64,000 bases of DNA, from contig NZ_CP046640.1 of assembly GCF_017751145.1 (NCBI RefSeq), positions 3,018,137-3,082,136 of the forward strand. Reading direction: 5' to 3'. The notes beneath the pieces are model-generated. The model worked only from the letters and a program-made list of their open reading frames with translations. It made no database searches and was not told the DNA's origin. The DNA is from Iocasia fonsfrigidae (lineage in GTDB: Bacteria; Bacillota; Halanaerobiia; Halanaerobiales; DTU029). The translations under genes and the position numbers were made by a program. Of this stretch, positions 51,335 to 60,971 are shown piece after piece; the first letter of the stretch is position 1, and the number at the start of each line of letters is the position of its first letter.

Positions 51335-52456
51335 TTAAACCCCCATAATTAATTTATCCATCCTATTATTATTTATATTTCTAATTGAAATATAAATAAT
51401 TACAAAAATTATTGCAATAAATATTGGCATATTCAACAGTAATTCGTCCAATGATATTTTGGCCATAAAAATAATATTTTTGAATACAATATATTTAAGA
51501 AATAAAATAAACAATACTGATAATAATAATCCTGATAAGAAGCTAACTATCGTCACAAGCAACATTTCCTTAATAACATAAATTATTATCCTGGATCTGG
51601 ATACGCCATTTGAATAAAATAAGGCATATTCTTTTAATCTATTCTGTAAATATAAAGACAAGTATAAACCAACAATAAGAGTTAATGAGATTGTTAGAAT
51701 ACCAGTTATTATCCATATTAATTTTATTAAATTTTTATTTTTTTTAGTATAATTTTCTATTAAAGTCCTCGCAGTCTGGAAATCCAGACCAGGAAAATTA
51801 CTTCTTAAGATACTTCTGTTCATCATTTTTATATCATTTTTAGTAAATAATATAAGCGATGTTTTTGACCCAGTTTTCCGTTTAAAATAGTCTAAAGAAG
51901 CAATTCCTAGCGATAAATTTCCAGCAATTATTCCTGTTACTTTGAACCTACCCCAGAGAAATTCATTTTTATCTATTGCATTACCAATATAATCATTAAT
52001 TTGCAATTTTTTTATTCTAATAATATCACTACTCAAGATAATCTCTCTGGTATCTTTTTTAGGCAAGTGTCCTTCCATTAAACACAAATTATTATATTTC
52101 ATAAATTTTTCAATATCTTCTTTTCCCAAAGCAAAAATCGGCCGATACTCATAATTTAAGATACCGGGAACACTTACAATAGCATCTTTAAATGAAATTA
52201 TACTTTGTATTTGATTATTTTGCCGCAGCTCTCTTTTTGAATAATTGTCAATAACATTAACTGTTGGTCTTACTATACTAAAATTATTCAAGGGTTTTTT
52301 CCAGGCCCTTAATTCTACTTCAGAAACATACCTCGTTAGAACAGATACAATAAATATCGCTGCAGAAACTAGTGAAATTATAACGATTAAAAAATATAGC
52401 TGCTTTCTATTTCGATAGATTGATAAAGCTACTGGTGGTAATTTCAAATAAATCAT
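51335..52456 (-). CDS. FtsX-like ABC transporter permease (MacB/LolC type)
   Basis: 373 residues: one membrane helix near the N-terminus (about 22-42), an external domain of about 200 residues (MacB periplasmic core type), then three membrane helices (about 245-370) with the FtsX loop R-L-K-E-Y-A-L-F-Y-S-N-G-V-S-R. This four-helix layout suits mechanotransmission from a cytoplasmic ATPase to the periplasm. It follows the lipoprotein gene by 3 bases and precedes the ATPase by 1 base. Confidence 0.88.
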   Translation of the reverse strand: MIYLKLPPVALSIYRNRKQLYFLIVIISLVSAAIFIVSVLTRYVSEVELRAWKKPLNNFSIVRPTVNVIDNYSKRELRQNNQIQSIISFKDAIVSVPGILNYEYRPIFALGKEDIEKFMKYNNLCLMEGHLPKKDTREIILSSDIIRIKKLQINDYIGNAIDKNEFLWGRFKVTGIIAGNLSLGIASLDYFKRKTGSKTSLILFTKNDIKMMNRSILRSNFPGLDFQTARTLIENYTKKNKNLIKLIWIITGILTISLTLIVGLYLSLYLQNRLKEYALFYSNGVSRSRIIIYVIKEMLLVTIVSFLSGLLLSVLFILFLKYIVFKNIIFMAKISLDELLLNMPIFIAIIFVIIYISIRNINNNRMDKLIMGV

Positions 52457-52459
52457 CCT

Positions 52460-53098
52460 TTAAAATGGTAAATTTTCAATTATTTTTTGTTGAGCAAGCA
52501 TTACCGCTTCAATCAATGACGGATCATCAGAAAAAGTTATTCCAGTTTTATTTATACCATCACTCGTGGCTTCCCATAATAATTTACCTGAATCTGTACC
52601 AAATGTAGAATAACGAACTGTTACTCTTGCTACCCCGAGTTTTACACTTGGTGCTTTTTGGTTTACACCATAATGACTATTTTCTTGATATACATTCACA
52701 ATCTCTCCTTGCATAAGACCATCAACACCAAGTACATCTCCTATTTTAAAAAGTGTTTCTGTATTAGGAACACCAGTGCTAGCATAATCTTCTAAAAAAG
52801 CTGACCATTCGGAAGTAAGCCCTTGTTTATTTAAAATTTGAATTATTTCAACTGTACTCATAATCTCAATATTTGGATTAATTTGATGAATGCCTTTAGC
52901 AATCCCTCTATTTATTGCTCGAGATTCACCAGCCGTCAAATTAACATTTTTCATTGGAAATATTGCCAACCTTGTAATTGTATTCTTTGAAAAACTTGGA
53001 TCAGAATATGTATTAATTGTAGCCCGGTCATAACATCCACTTAATAAAAAAATACCCAGTAAAACAAATAATAAAAAGATTAATTTTTTCTTATACAA
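52460..53098 (-). CDS. Lipoprotein with CsgG/LpoB-like fold
   Basis: 212 residues. Signal peptide ends in lipobox L-L-S-G-C, so it is lipid-anchored. The mature part has R-L-A-I-F-P-M-K-N, N-P-N-I-E-I-M, D-V-L-G-V-D-G-L-M-Q-G-E-I-V and K-L-L-W-E, the pattern of the CsgG/LpoB/DUF799 group of periplasmic outer-membrane lipoproteins. First of three coupled genes with the FtsX permease and ATPase. In a diderm it may be the outer-membrane-facing part of an export or envelope-maintenance complex. Confidence 0.78.
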   Translation of the reverse strand: MYKKKLIFLLFVLLGIFLLSGCYDRATINTYSDPSFSKNTITRLAIFPMKNVNLTAGESRAINRGIAKGIHQINPNIEIMSTVEIIQILNKQGLTSEWSAFLEDYASTGVPNTETLFKIGDVLGVDGLMQGEIVNVYQENSHYGVNQKAPSVKLGVARVTVRYSTFGTDSGKLLWEATSDGINKTGITFSDDPSLIEAVMLAQQKIIENLPF

Positions 53099-53147
53099 TT
53101 AAACCAACTCCTAAATATTTTAAATTATTTAATGTAAGCCATATAGC

Positions 53148-53195
53148 GCTGATAATGTATTTTAACCGTATTACCTATTTTCGGCCATTATCAGC
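53148..53195. promoter_or_regulatory. Inverted repeat upstream of the lipoprotein operon
   Basis: GCTGATAATG (53148-53157) and CATTATCAGC (53186-53195) are perfect 10-base inverted copies around a 28-base spacer, 50 bases upstream of the lipoprotein start. Could be an operator or the RND operon terminator; no T-run follows. Confidence 0.45.
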
Positions 53196-53244
53196 ACCAC
53201 TTGCTTTTAAGTAACTACTTGGCAGCTTATTGCCTCAGTAGAAC

Positions 53245-53376
53245 TTATACTTTAATGCAAATATCATTCTCCCTTTTTAAACGTTGATTTTCTTTATCCA
53301 ATTGTATTAATTCTTTTTCCTGAAGAGTTCTGTTATCCTTCACTTTAATGGCAAAAGATAATATTAATTTAGCTAC
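53245..53376 (-). pseudogene. Coiled-coil coding fragment
   Basis: Minus strand, 43 open codons without a start codon: A-K-L-I-L-S-F-A-I-K-V-K-D-N, then Q-E-K-E-L-I-Q-L-D-K-E-N-Q-R-L-K-R-E-N-D-I and stop. The heptad-like K-E-N-x-R-L-K-x-E-N-D-I is like the leucine-zipper end of IS3-type OrfA transposase subunits, but such patterns are common. It directly follows the RND pump stop. Confidence 0.3.
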
Positions 53377-53381
53377 TTAAA

Positions 53382-56300
53382 CTAAACCGATTTTTTCGAC
53401 GCTTCCCAGGAAATTACTTTTTTAAATAATCCTTTTAAATCATGGAGCAAGGTGTAGACTACAGGTATTATAAACAAAGTTAATAAGGTAGAACTAAATA
53501 GTCCTCCAATAACTGCATAAGCCATTGGTACCCGCATTTCAGAACCAGCGCCTGTAGCTAAGGCCACAGGAACCATACCAAAGATTGTTGACAAAGTAGT
53601 CATTAAAATAGGACGGAATCTAACCTGCCCGGCCTCTATCAAAGCCTCATTTATCCCCATACCTTCTTTCATTCTCTGAATAGTAAAATCAATTAATAGG
53701 ATAGCAGTTTTTACAACCAGCCCCATTAACATAATTATACCAATTAAGGCCGTAAAACCCATTGTACTACCTGTAAGATATAGCCCTACTATTGCTCCTA
53801 TTAGGGCCAGCGGCAGAGAAAACATAATAGCCAGCGGGTCCAAAAAACTTTCAAACTGGGCAGCCATGACCATAAAAATAAAAAGAACCCCCATAGCTAA
53901 AGCAATCACCAGGCCCATAAAACCCTCCTGCATAGTAGCATTCATTCCACCCGCTTTAATACTTATACCTGCCGGAACCATCATCTCATTTTTAAACTTA
54001 TTTAGATATTCGTTTAAAAAATCATCTGCAGCTATACCAGTAACATTAGCAGATAGTTCTATTTGCCTGTTCCGGTCATATCTATTTAATGTAGCATCTG
54101 TCGTAGTAAAAATCTTTTTAGTAACCTGGTCCAGGAGAACCATCTGATCATTGGAACCAGGAACATAAAGGCCATTAAGACTAGCAAGGTTACTCTGCTG
54201 TTTCCCCTGCATAGATACCCGAACATCATAACTATCTTCTTCAGTCTTGTATTTTCCTACATTAATTCCTTCAAATAAGCTGTGTAAAGTATTTATTACT
54301 GAAACCGTGTTTACCCCTAAATCTGCTGCCTTATCATTATCAACCAGTAATTTCATTTGCGGTTTCCCCGGTTTATAGTTAAGACTGACATCCCTGGCGT
54401 GGGGATCCTGACTCATCAGCTTTTTAGCTTTAAAGGCAAAACTTCTAAGTGCTTCATTGTTATCACCCTCGATACTGATACGTACTTCCTTGAGAGCATC
54501 AGTATCATTTGCAGCATTTATAGCCAGTTCAATACCTGGTACCTTTTTTAAATCCTGACGCATTTTAGAGGCAATAAGCCTGGCACTATCTTTCCTATCG
54601 TTTTTCTTAAGCAGATTAACCACAAAAGATATCTGTTCTTTTTCCACTTTCGTATAAATCGATTTCACTTCAGAATATTTGTTAATGATTTTTTCAATTT
54701 CCTCTGCCTTCTGGCTGGCTTTAGTTAAAGCCAGTCCGGAATCAAGATCTGCCAGAACCATAAGCATATTATCGTCAGTTTTGGGATCAATCTGCAGCCC
54801 TAGTAAAGAAAGCAAAGTTAGACTCGCTAAAAAAAGTACCATTACCAGAGAAAGAGTAATCAATCTATGCTGGAGAACAACAGCCAGAAATCGAGAATAC
54901 TTCTCAGCTAATTTTTCGAAGAACTGATTAAAATTATTTAAAATTTGGTAAAAAATACCTTTTCTTTTCTTCTTTCTATTTTTAAGCAACTTGGATGCCA
55001 ACATAGGTACAACGGTCAATGCCATAAATAATGAGCATAATACACTAAAAACTACCGTAAGTCCAAATTCAAAAAAATATCTTCCGATAAAACCCTTCCC
55101 CATTGCTGTAGGTAGAAATACAGATACCATAGTCATTGTTGCTGCCAGCACAGCCGGCCCTATTTCGGAGGTGGCTTCTTTTGCTGCCTGAACCGGGGTT
55201 TTGCCTAGATGCAAGTGGCGGACAATATTTTCTATAACAACAATTGCATCATCTACAAGTAAGCCTATTGATAATGACAGAGCCATTAAAGACATTGTAT
55301 TAAGTGAAAAGTTCATAACTTTAAGAGCAATAAAGGTACTGATTATTACTGTTGGGAGGGTAATAGCAGTAATCAAAGTACTCTGCCATTCATTTAAAAA
55401 AAGGAAAACAACCAGAATTGCCAGCAGACACCCTTCCAGAATACTTTTGACCACATCATTCACCGAATTACGAATACCTACTGAATTATCCTGTACAATA
55501 TTAACATTGACCCCTTCGGGAATAAGCTCTTTAAGATTAGTCAGTTCCTTTTTAACGCCATCAACAACTTGCACAGTATTAGCGCCAGATTGCTTGATAA
55601 CATCAATACCGACAGCCTGCTTTCCCTGGAAAAATGATAGACTGCTGTTCTCCTTAGCTCCATCAATTACCTCTGCAATATCGGCAACCCGTATGTTAAC
55701 ACCATTTCTTCTTGCTACCACAATATCATTAAAATCGGTAACTCTTTGGACTCTATTGTCTATTTGCAAGGAAATCTCATTATTCTTATTGGAAACAGCC
55801 CCTCCCAGGCCCTCTAGATTAACGCTTTTCAGACTATTGACCACTTCCTGTACAGTTAAACCATAGGCAGCTAGCTTCTCTTTGCGCAGTTTAATTTGAA
55901 TCTGACGTTCAGTATTACCATAGATATTTACTGTCCCCACACCTTTAATTGTATAAAGTTTTTTGGCGATTACTTCATCAACAAGCCAGGAAAGCTCTTT
56001 AAGCTCTTCCTTTCCAGTTACTGCAATAGAAAGTACAGGGCTTGCTAAAAAATCATATCTACTAATTACCGGTTCATCAATATCCTGTGGTAGCTCACCT
56101 CTAATACTAGCAACTTTATCTTTGACCTCCTGAACTGCAAGATAAGGTGATTTATCCATGTCAAATTCCACTGCAGTATTGGAAACACCTAGAGTCATTG
56201 TAGAACTAATATGTTTAACACCAGAGATCTGCCCGACAACATCCTCGACTTTCTTGGTAATGTTTGCCTCTAGCTGGGCTGGAGATGCACCATTCTCATT

Positions 56301-56447
56301 TATTGTAACTGTAACATAAGGTAAATCTGTCTGGGGCACATTATTTATAGTCAAGCTGGTATAACATAAAATACCAACAATAACTAGTGCTGCTACAATA
56401 ACGGTAATAAATACAGGCCGCTTAATACTAAGATCTGCTAAAATCAT
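53382..56447 (-). CDS. RND family efflux pump (AcrB/MexB-like)
   Basis: 1021 residues, full length: twelve membrane helices and two large periplasmic loops. Starts I-L-A-D-L-S-I-K-R-P-V-F-I-T-V; TM4 proton-relay motif G-L-L-V-D-D-A-I-V-V-I-E-N and later G-I-I-M-L-M-G-L-V-V-K-T-A-I-L-L-I. Exports drugs, dyes or lipids by proton antiport with a membrane fusion protein and an outer-membrane channel. It is the last gene of an operon with one MFP and two TolC-like genes, strong evidence for an outer membrane. Confidence 0.95.
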   Translation of the reverse strand: MILADLSIKRPVFITVIVAALVIVGILCYTSLTINNVPQTDLPYVTVTINENGASPAQLEANITKKVEDVVGQISGVKHISSTMTLGVSNTAVEFDMDKSPYLAVQEVKDKVASIRGELPQDIDEPVISRYDFLASPVLSIAVTGKEELKELSWLVDEVIAKKLYTIKGVGTVNIYGNTERQIQIKLRKEKLAAYGLTVQEVVNSLKSVNLEGLGGAVSNKNNEISLQIDNRVQRVTDFNDIVVARRNGVNIRVADIAEVIDGAKENSSLSFFQGKQAVGIDVIKQSGANTVQVVDGVKKELTNLKELIPEGVNVNIVQDNSVGIRNSVNDVVKSILEGCLLAILVVFLFLNEWQSTLITAITLPTVIISTFIALKVMNFSLNTMSLMALSLSIGLLVDDAIVVIENIVRHLHLGKTPVQAAKEATSEIGPAVLAATMTMVSVFLPTAMGKGFIGRYFFEFGLTVVFSVLCSLFMALTVVPMLASKLLKNRKKKRKGIFYQILNNFNQFFEKLAEKYSRFLAVVLQHRLITLSLVMVLFLASLTLLSLLGLQIDPKTDDNMLMVLADLDSGLALTKASQKAEEIEKIINKYSEVKSIYTKVEKEQISFVVNLLKKNDRKDSARLIASKMRQDLKKVPGIELAINAANDTDALKEVRISIEGDNNEALRSFAFKAKKLMSQDPHARDVSLNYKPGKPQMKLLVDNDKAADLGVNTVSVINTLHSLFEGINVGKYKTEEDSYDVRVSMQGKQQSNLASLNGLYVPGSNDQMVLLDQVTKKIFTTTDATLNRYDRNRQIELSANVTGIAADDFLNEYLNKFKNEMMVPAGISIKAGGMNATMQEGFMGLVIALAMGVLFIFMVMAAQFESFLDPLAIMFSLPLALIGAIVGLYLTGSTMGFTALIGIIMLMGLVVKTAILLIDFTIQRMKEGMGINEALIEAGQVRFRPILMTTLSTIFGMVPVALATGAGSEMRVPMAYAVIGGLFSSTLLTLFIIPVVYTLLHDLKGLFKKVISWEASKKSV

Positions 56448-56460
56448 TAAATTTCCCCCC

Positions 56461-57879
56461 CTATTCTGTAAAAATATTTATTATGTCGTTAGAACTTAAA
56501 TTAATAAAATTTACAAATTTAAAGTTATTGATAAATAACTGGTCTTTTAGAGAAGCTAGTTCAACTTCTGATTCCATAGCATCAAGATAGTATTCCTGAT
56601 ATTCCAGATAATCAATATAACCTATAGCCAGTTGCTGCTCTGCTATTGCTAATTCATGTTTATTTTTTTCTACTGTCAGCTCCTGTTTTTCCAAATTCAT
56701 TTTAGCCAGCTCAATTGTATTAAGATATTCTTTTAATTTTTCCTTCAAATTATTAATTAGATCTTGATAATCCTGCTGGTTACTGCTTATTTCAGCTTCT
56801 TTATCTTTCAGTTTTAGAGCATGTTCCCCACTGTCATAAAAAGTATATGAAGTACTAAAGCCAAGATAATAGCCATCAATATCATCTCCAGAATACTCAT
56901 TGCCTTCATTACTATAACCACCAATCAAGTTAAGCTCCGGTAAATTATCTTTTTTCAACCATGCTAATTCCTGTTGTAAAATTTCCTTCTCAATTAAATT
57001 AGCATAAACATCATAACTATTATTTTCCACTAATTTTAGTAGATCGGTTTGTTTTAAATGTTCAACTGTTAATTGATTCACCTTTTCTTTAATTTCACTA
57101 ATTAGAGAAATATTACTACTAATTTTAATAGTCTGCTCTCCACTCAAACCAAGAGCATTAGCTAAAGATAATTTACCTTCTTCCAACTCCTTTTTAGTAT
57201 CCTCTAAAACATATTGAGCTTCCTGTAAGCTTACCTGAGCAGTTAATAAATCATTTTTGCCAGCTTCACCTATCTTTTGTTCCTGTAGTACTTGAGCAAG
57301 GTTCTCCTGGGCTTTTTCGACTGCTTTATTATACATATCCCTTTTTTCTATCATTCTACACAAATGCAGATAATCATCTAACCAGCTCAGAATTTGACTG
57401 CTTTTTTGCTGATTTAAATTCTTTTCTGCCGCCAGTAAATTTTTGCTATTTCTAAAATAATCCTGCTGTAAATCAGTAGGTAATGAAGCCAGCAAGGGTT
57501 GACTGACTTCGATTGTATAATCATCTGAACCAAATTCGTCCTGAATAACACTTATTGTAGGATTTAGAGTAAAACCAGAAGAGAAAGATTTACTTATCGA
57601 AAGATCCATCCCACTTTTTTCCGTCAGATCACGATCCAAATATGAGTAATCTGCAGCCAGATCAACCTGCCAATCTTGCCGGGCCAGGATTATAGCTAAA
57701 TTTCTTTGCAGTTCTTCTACATCTTCCCGGGCCAAGCGAATCTCACTATTATTTTCTAAACCTATTTCAATCACTTCTTTCAGGGATAATTCTTTAGCAG
57801 AAATTACTGTTGAACTGGCAATTATGAATAACATTATTAAAACCATGACCAGTTTTTTATTTGCTCTCAGCACTTCCAT
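56461..57879 (-). CDS. TolC family outer-membrane efflux protein
   Basis: 472 residues. Signal peptide (V-L-I-M-L-F-I-I-A-S-S-T-V-I-S-A) and two outer-membrane-factor repeats of long alpha-helices with G-L-E-N-N-S-E-I and L-P-E-L-N-L-I-G-G-Y strands for the barrel; heptad-rich C-terminal half. Forms the channel through the outer membrane. Its start overlaps the end of the second, broken TolC-like gene, so translation of the pair was coupled. The two genes are only distantly alike. Confidence 0.9.
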   Translation of the reverse strand: MEVLRANKKLVMVLIMLFIIASSTVISAKELSLKEVIEIGLENNSEIRLAREDVEELQRNLAIILARQDWQVDLAADYSYLDRDLTEKSGMDLSISKSFSSGFTLNPTISVIQDEFGSDDYTIEVSQPLLASLPTDLQQDYFRNSKNLLAAEKNLNQQKSSQILSWLDDYLHLCRMIEKRDMYNKAVEKAQENLAQVLQEQKIGEAGKNDLLTAQVSLQEAQYVLEDTKKELEEGKLSLANALGLSGEQTIKISSNISLISEIKEKVNQLTVEHLKQTDLLKLVENNSYDVYANLIEKEILQQELAWLKKDNLPELNLIGGYSNEGNEYSGDDIDGYYLGFSTSYTFYDSGEHALKLKDKEAEISSNQQDYQDLINNLKEKLKEYLNTIELAKMNLEKQELTVEKNKHELAIAEQQLAIGYIDYLEYQEYYLDAMESEVELASLKDQLFINNFKFVNFINLSSNDIINIFTE

Positions 57880-58944
57880 CTTCTAACACCCCTGACTGTA
57901 GATTCATTTCTTGTTGTAAAACCTGTTTTGCTAAATAATAATTGGCTATTGCTGATAAATACTCATATTCAGCCTCCATCATATTTACCTCATATTGTAT
58001 TGCCTCTGTCCTGGTCAAAAGACCAACATCATATTGTTTTTTACTTATTTTATATTCTTCCTGGGTTTCATCCCAGATATCTTTAGTAAGAGCAATTTTC
58101 CTATCGACTCTTTAAAATCATGGTAGTCCTCTCGAACACTATTTTCCAGCTCATCACCGGTATTTTTCTTATCTAATCTAGCAGCTGCTACTTTTTTGTC
58201 CTTAATTTTCTTATCAAGTTCAGCATCAGATATCTTTGCTCTTTCAGCATCTATCTGGGCTAATTCTAAATTTTTTTCTTTTAAAATAAGCTCAAGACTA
58301 TTTTTTAAAGCAGTAGAAACCGCCTGGTCTTCCGTAATTTGCCAGCTGTTTTCAGAACTAAGGTCAGCCAGAACTAATTCAGCTTCTTCTCCCAGATCCA
58401 GACTCCTTTTTAATTCTCTAATATACTGCTGGTAATCCTCAGTAGCTGTTTCCAGAGCTAACTTGGTATCACTATAATCGTTTTCTTTTTCAATTAAATC
58501 AGTCGTTCCAATATTGCCAATTTTATATTGAGCTCTGGCCTCTTTCACCAGACGTTTCCTCACTTCTAACTGCTTTGTTTTTACTCTTAAATCATAAGTA
58601 GCCAGCCAGAGTCCAGTATACTGTTTTATGGTATCAGTAATTACCTGGTATTTAGTATTTTGATATGTATTCTGGGCTGATTTTAAATTTATTTCTGCTT
58701 CTAAATCATTATAGCGGGAAACATTGACTAGATTGCTGGCTTTATTCTGCTGATACTCTAAACTGACCCTGGCTAACTCTACCTTAGCTATTTTTAAATC
58801 CAGATTATTTTCTAGGGCCATAGTTACTGCTGTTTCAAGATCTATCTTAATCTGTTTAGCAGCAAATACAGAGCAGGATAAATTTATTAATAACAGTGTT
58901 AATAAGAGGATTAATAAATTTTTTGGGATACAATTATTTCTCAT
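57857..58944 (-). pseudogene. Second TolC family protein, frameshifted
   Basis: Signal peptide L-L-L-I-N-L-S-C-S-V-F-A-A, then TolC helices from L-E-T-A-V-T-M-A-L-E-N-N-L-D-L. The frame breaks near 58105, after H-D-F-K-E-S, giving a premature stop at 58045. The shifted frame continues as R-K-I-A-L-T-K-D-I-W-D-E-T-Q-E-E-Y-K and G-L-L-T-R-T-E-A-I-Q-Y-E, the usual OMF end, to a TAA at 57857. Total length is one base short of a whole number of codons (about 362), so a single-base deletion explains it. Could also be a sequencing error. Confidence 0.82.
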
Positions 58945-60187
58945 TTTTATTATCCTCCTCTAAATTTGGTGAAATAACTATTATCTGGTCGCCATCCTGT
59001 AAGGTATTTACATTTGTACAGATAAGATCATCTTCACTACTTAGACCAGAACTGATCTCCACCATATTTTTAATAATTTGCCCAATAGTAACATTACGTC
59101 TGCGGGCTATTCCCTGCTCATTGACAAAAATATAATAATTCCTCTCATCACCAGCTAAAGCTGTTAAAGGAATCGCTAAAATTTTTAGCTCTTGGGTTCC
59201 AGGAACTTCAACCTTGATAAAATCACCTGGATGGAGTAAATGTTTTTGATTATTCACTAATACTTTACAATTAAAAGTTCTCGATGAAGGGTCTGCTGAA
59301 ATAGAGATTTCTTTTATTGTTCCCTTCAATACAGTTTCATTTTCCTGATTTAATTTAATTAAGACTTGTTTTCCAGTCTCTATCCTGTTCATATTCTGCT
59401 GTTCAATCTTAATGACTGCATATAAAGAACTAATATCTTTTACTCTAGCCAGTATTCCTCCTGATTCAGCTATAACCATCTGTCCTAAATTCACATTTTT
59501 TGCATCCATTACCCCACTAATCGGTGCTTTTATTACTGTATTTTCAAGAGAGTCTTTTAAAGTACTGATCTTTATTTCTGCTGTTTTAAGATCCCCTTTC
59601 GAAATATCAACAGCAATTTTTCCGGCAGTTAAATTTGACTTTGCCAGCTTCAGAGATGTTTTCATATCATCCATTTGGGACTTGGTAATAGCCCCCTGTG
59701 TAAAAAGGGTTTTAGTTTTATCATAATCTTCCTGAGCCTCTGCCAGATTAATTTCAAGTTTTTCAAGCTCTACCCGGGCAGCTGCTAATTGATTATTAGC
59801 TATAATCAGTTGGTTTTCTGCTGCCTTTAACTGACTTTTTAGATCTTGATCATCTAAAACAATTAAGGGGTCACCTTTTAAAACATTTTTACCATTTTCA
59901 AATAATATTTCTTTAACTTGGCCAGATGTTTTACTGCTCACAATCCCTTCTTGATATGCTATAATATTGGCGTGATATGTTTTACCCGGCGTTTCTGTTA
60001 GTATTTTTGGTTTCTGTATTTGTACAGCAACCTTATTTGTTACAGTGGCCTGAGGGGCAACTGCTTCTTTCTCTCTTACCTGACTGTTATTTTTAATAAG
60101 AAATATTCCCATAATAATGATGAGAATAATAATACTGGACATAATAATTTTTTTGTTTTTTTCTTTTTTTGTGTTAATTGTTAACAA
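58934..60187 (-). CDS. RND membrane fusion protein (HlyD/AcrA-like)
   Basis: 417 residues. One N-terminal membrane anchor (I-I-M-S-S-I-I-I-L-I-I-I-M-G-I-F-L), lipoyl-like G-I-V-S-S-K-T-S-G-Q-V-K-E-I-L-F-E-N-G, a coiled coil of about 90 residues, beta-barrel and membrane-proximal domains. No lipobox Cys. It links the RND pump to TolC. First gene of the export operon. Start is TTG at 60187 just behind GAGGAG, spacing too tight, so the exact start is open. It overlaps the next gene by 11 bases. Confidence 0.92.
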   Translation of the reverse strand: MLTINTKKEKNKKIIMSSIIILIIIMGIFLIKNNSQVREKEAVAPQATVTNKVAVQIQKPKILTETPGKTYHANIIAYQEGIVSSKTSGQVKEILFENGKNVLKGDPLIVLDDQDLKSQLKAAENQLIIANNQLAAARVELEKLEINLAEAQEDYDKTKTLFTQGAITKSQMDDMKTSLKLAKSNLTAGKIAVDISKGDLKTAEIKISTLKDSLENTVIKAPISGVMDAKNVNLGQMVIAESGGILARVKDISSLYAVIKIEQQNMNRIETGKQVLIKLNQENETVLKGTIKEISISADPSSRTFNCKVLVNNQKHLLHPGDFIKVEVPGTQELKILAIPLTALAGDERNYYIFVNEQGIARRRNVTIGQIIKNMVEISSGLSSEDDLICTNVNTLQDGDQIIVISPNLEEDNKNEK

Positions 60188-60369
60188 CTCCTCTCTAAAA
60201 TAGTGATTTAATTCTTGTTTATAAACATATTACAAGTTTTGTAAACTGAATTTAAACTGAGTGTTAAAATAAAGAAAGAGCTATTCTCTTTTTTTCATAA
60301 ACAATTCCTCCCAATTATTGTAAATTGGATTTTTTCTTCAAATATAATAATACTTTGTTATTCTCTTAA

Positions 60370-60690
60370 TAAAAGTATAACTAATTAATCCAATTCCTTA
60401 TAGTTACTTTAGACATCAAAATATATATCACTAAAGTAACATATTAAAATATCTTATAGATGATATAATCTATATAGAAGTGTTAAAAAGGATAATTTTA
60501 ACAAACAATCGGGCAGAGTAAAACTTCCCATCTACCAGAAGATATCAAACTTATAACAGTTTAGTAGATAGAATACTCTTGAAAATAAAGGAAGGCAAAG
60601 GGGGCTGAGAATGGAATAAAATTACTTGAAATTATTGAAGAAAAGATGCCTGATATCATTCTGACGGGTATCAGGATGTGATGGGTTGAC
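60370..60690 (+). pseudogene. Decayed copy of the sensor-kinase / response-regulator locus
   Basis: Three blocks parallel 48530-50115. The promoter block 60373-60470 matches 48540-48635, including TATAAT at 60464-60469. Then V-K-L-P-I-Y-Q-K-I (about 60518-60546) matches the kinase C-terminus V-K-I-P-I-H-Q-K-I. From 60601, G-A-E-N-G-I-K-L-L-E-I-I-E-E-K-M-P-D-I-I-L-T-G-I-R-M matches regulator residues 31-56, with the phospho-acceptor Asp changed to Gly and a stop right after. The kinase body and regulator start are deleted. An ancient partial duplication. Confidence 0.82.
60403..60440. promoter_or_regulatory. Inverted repeat upstream of the export operon
   Basis: GTTACTTTAG (60403-60412) and CTAAAGTAAC (60431-60440) are perfect inverted copies. 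A related AGTAACTTTAG lies in front of the intact kinase gene. The site is about 220 bases upstream of the membrane-fusion gene, so it may tie the pump to the same response regulator. Confidence 0.5.
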
Positions 60691-60776
60691 AAACTAGTTA
60701 ACAAGTCGAAGTCAGTTAATATGGACTGAATTTAAAAATCGGCACACTGTATCTTTTGCAAAGTTAGACTCATTTT

Positions 60777-60860
60777 TCCCTGTCAACATATTCATATACA
60801 TGGAATTCCACATAGCTCCATGGGATCAATTTTACATATTTTTGTGTTTTTCCTCCAAAG
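60777..60860 (-). pseudogene. Possible transposase N-terminal fragment
   Basis: Minus strand, 28 codons: G-G-K-T-Q-K-Y-V-K-L-I-P-W-S-Y-V-E-F-H-V-Y-E-Y-V-D-R-E-K then stops. The K-Y-x-x-L-I-P-W-x-x-V-E element is seen near the start of IS5/IS1182-type transposases. Short and degenerate; identity is tentative. Confidence 0.3.
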
Positions 60861-60971
60861 CTAGTCCTTAATAGTATATTTTAGGGATAAAGAAAAATAG
60901 TCACCCCATATACTTCCTGTTATAAAAAATCTAATTTGCTCCGCAAATTACTCTCTCTTATAAACGAAAAC

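Noticed and set aside
53148-53195. Rho-independent terminator of the RND operon
   Set aside because: The arms are perfect, but the loop is 28 bases and no T-run follows, so it was listed only as an inverted repeat of unknown role.
55201-55866. 221-codon open frame on the plus strand inside the RND gene
   Set aside because: Antisense to a conserved region of a certain RND pump gene; low-complexity Thr/Ser/Leu-rich product with no motif. A shadow of the real gene.
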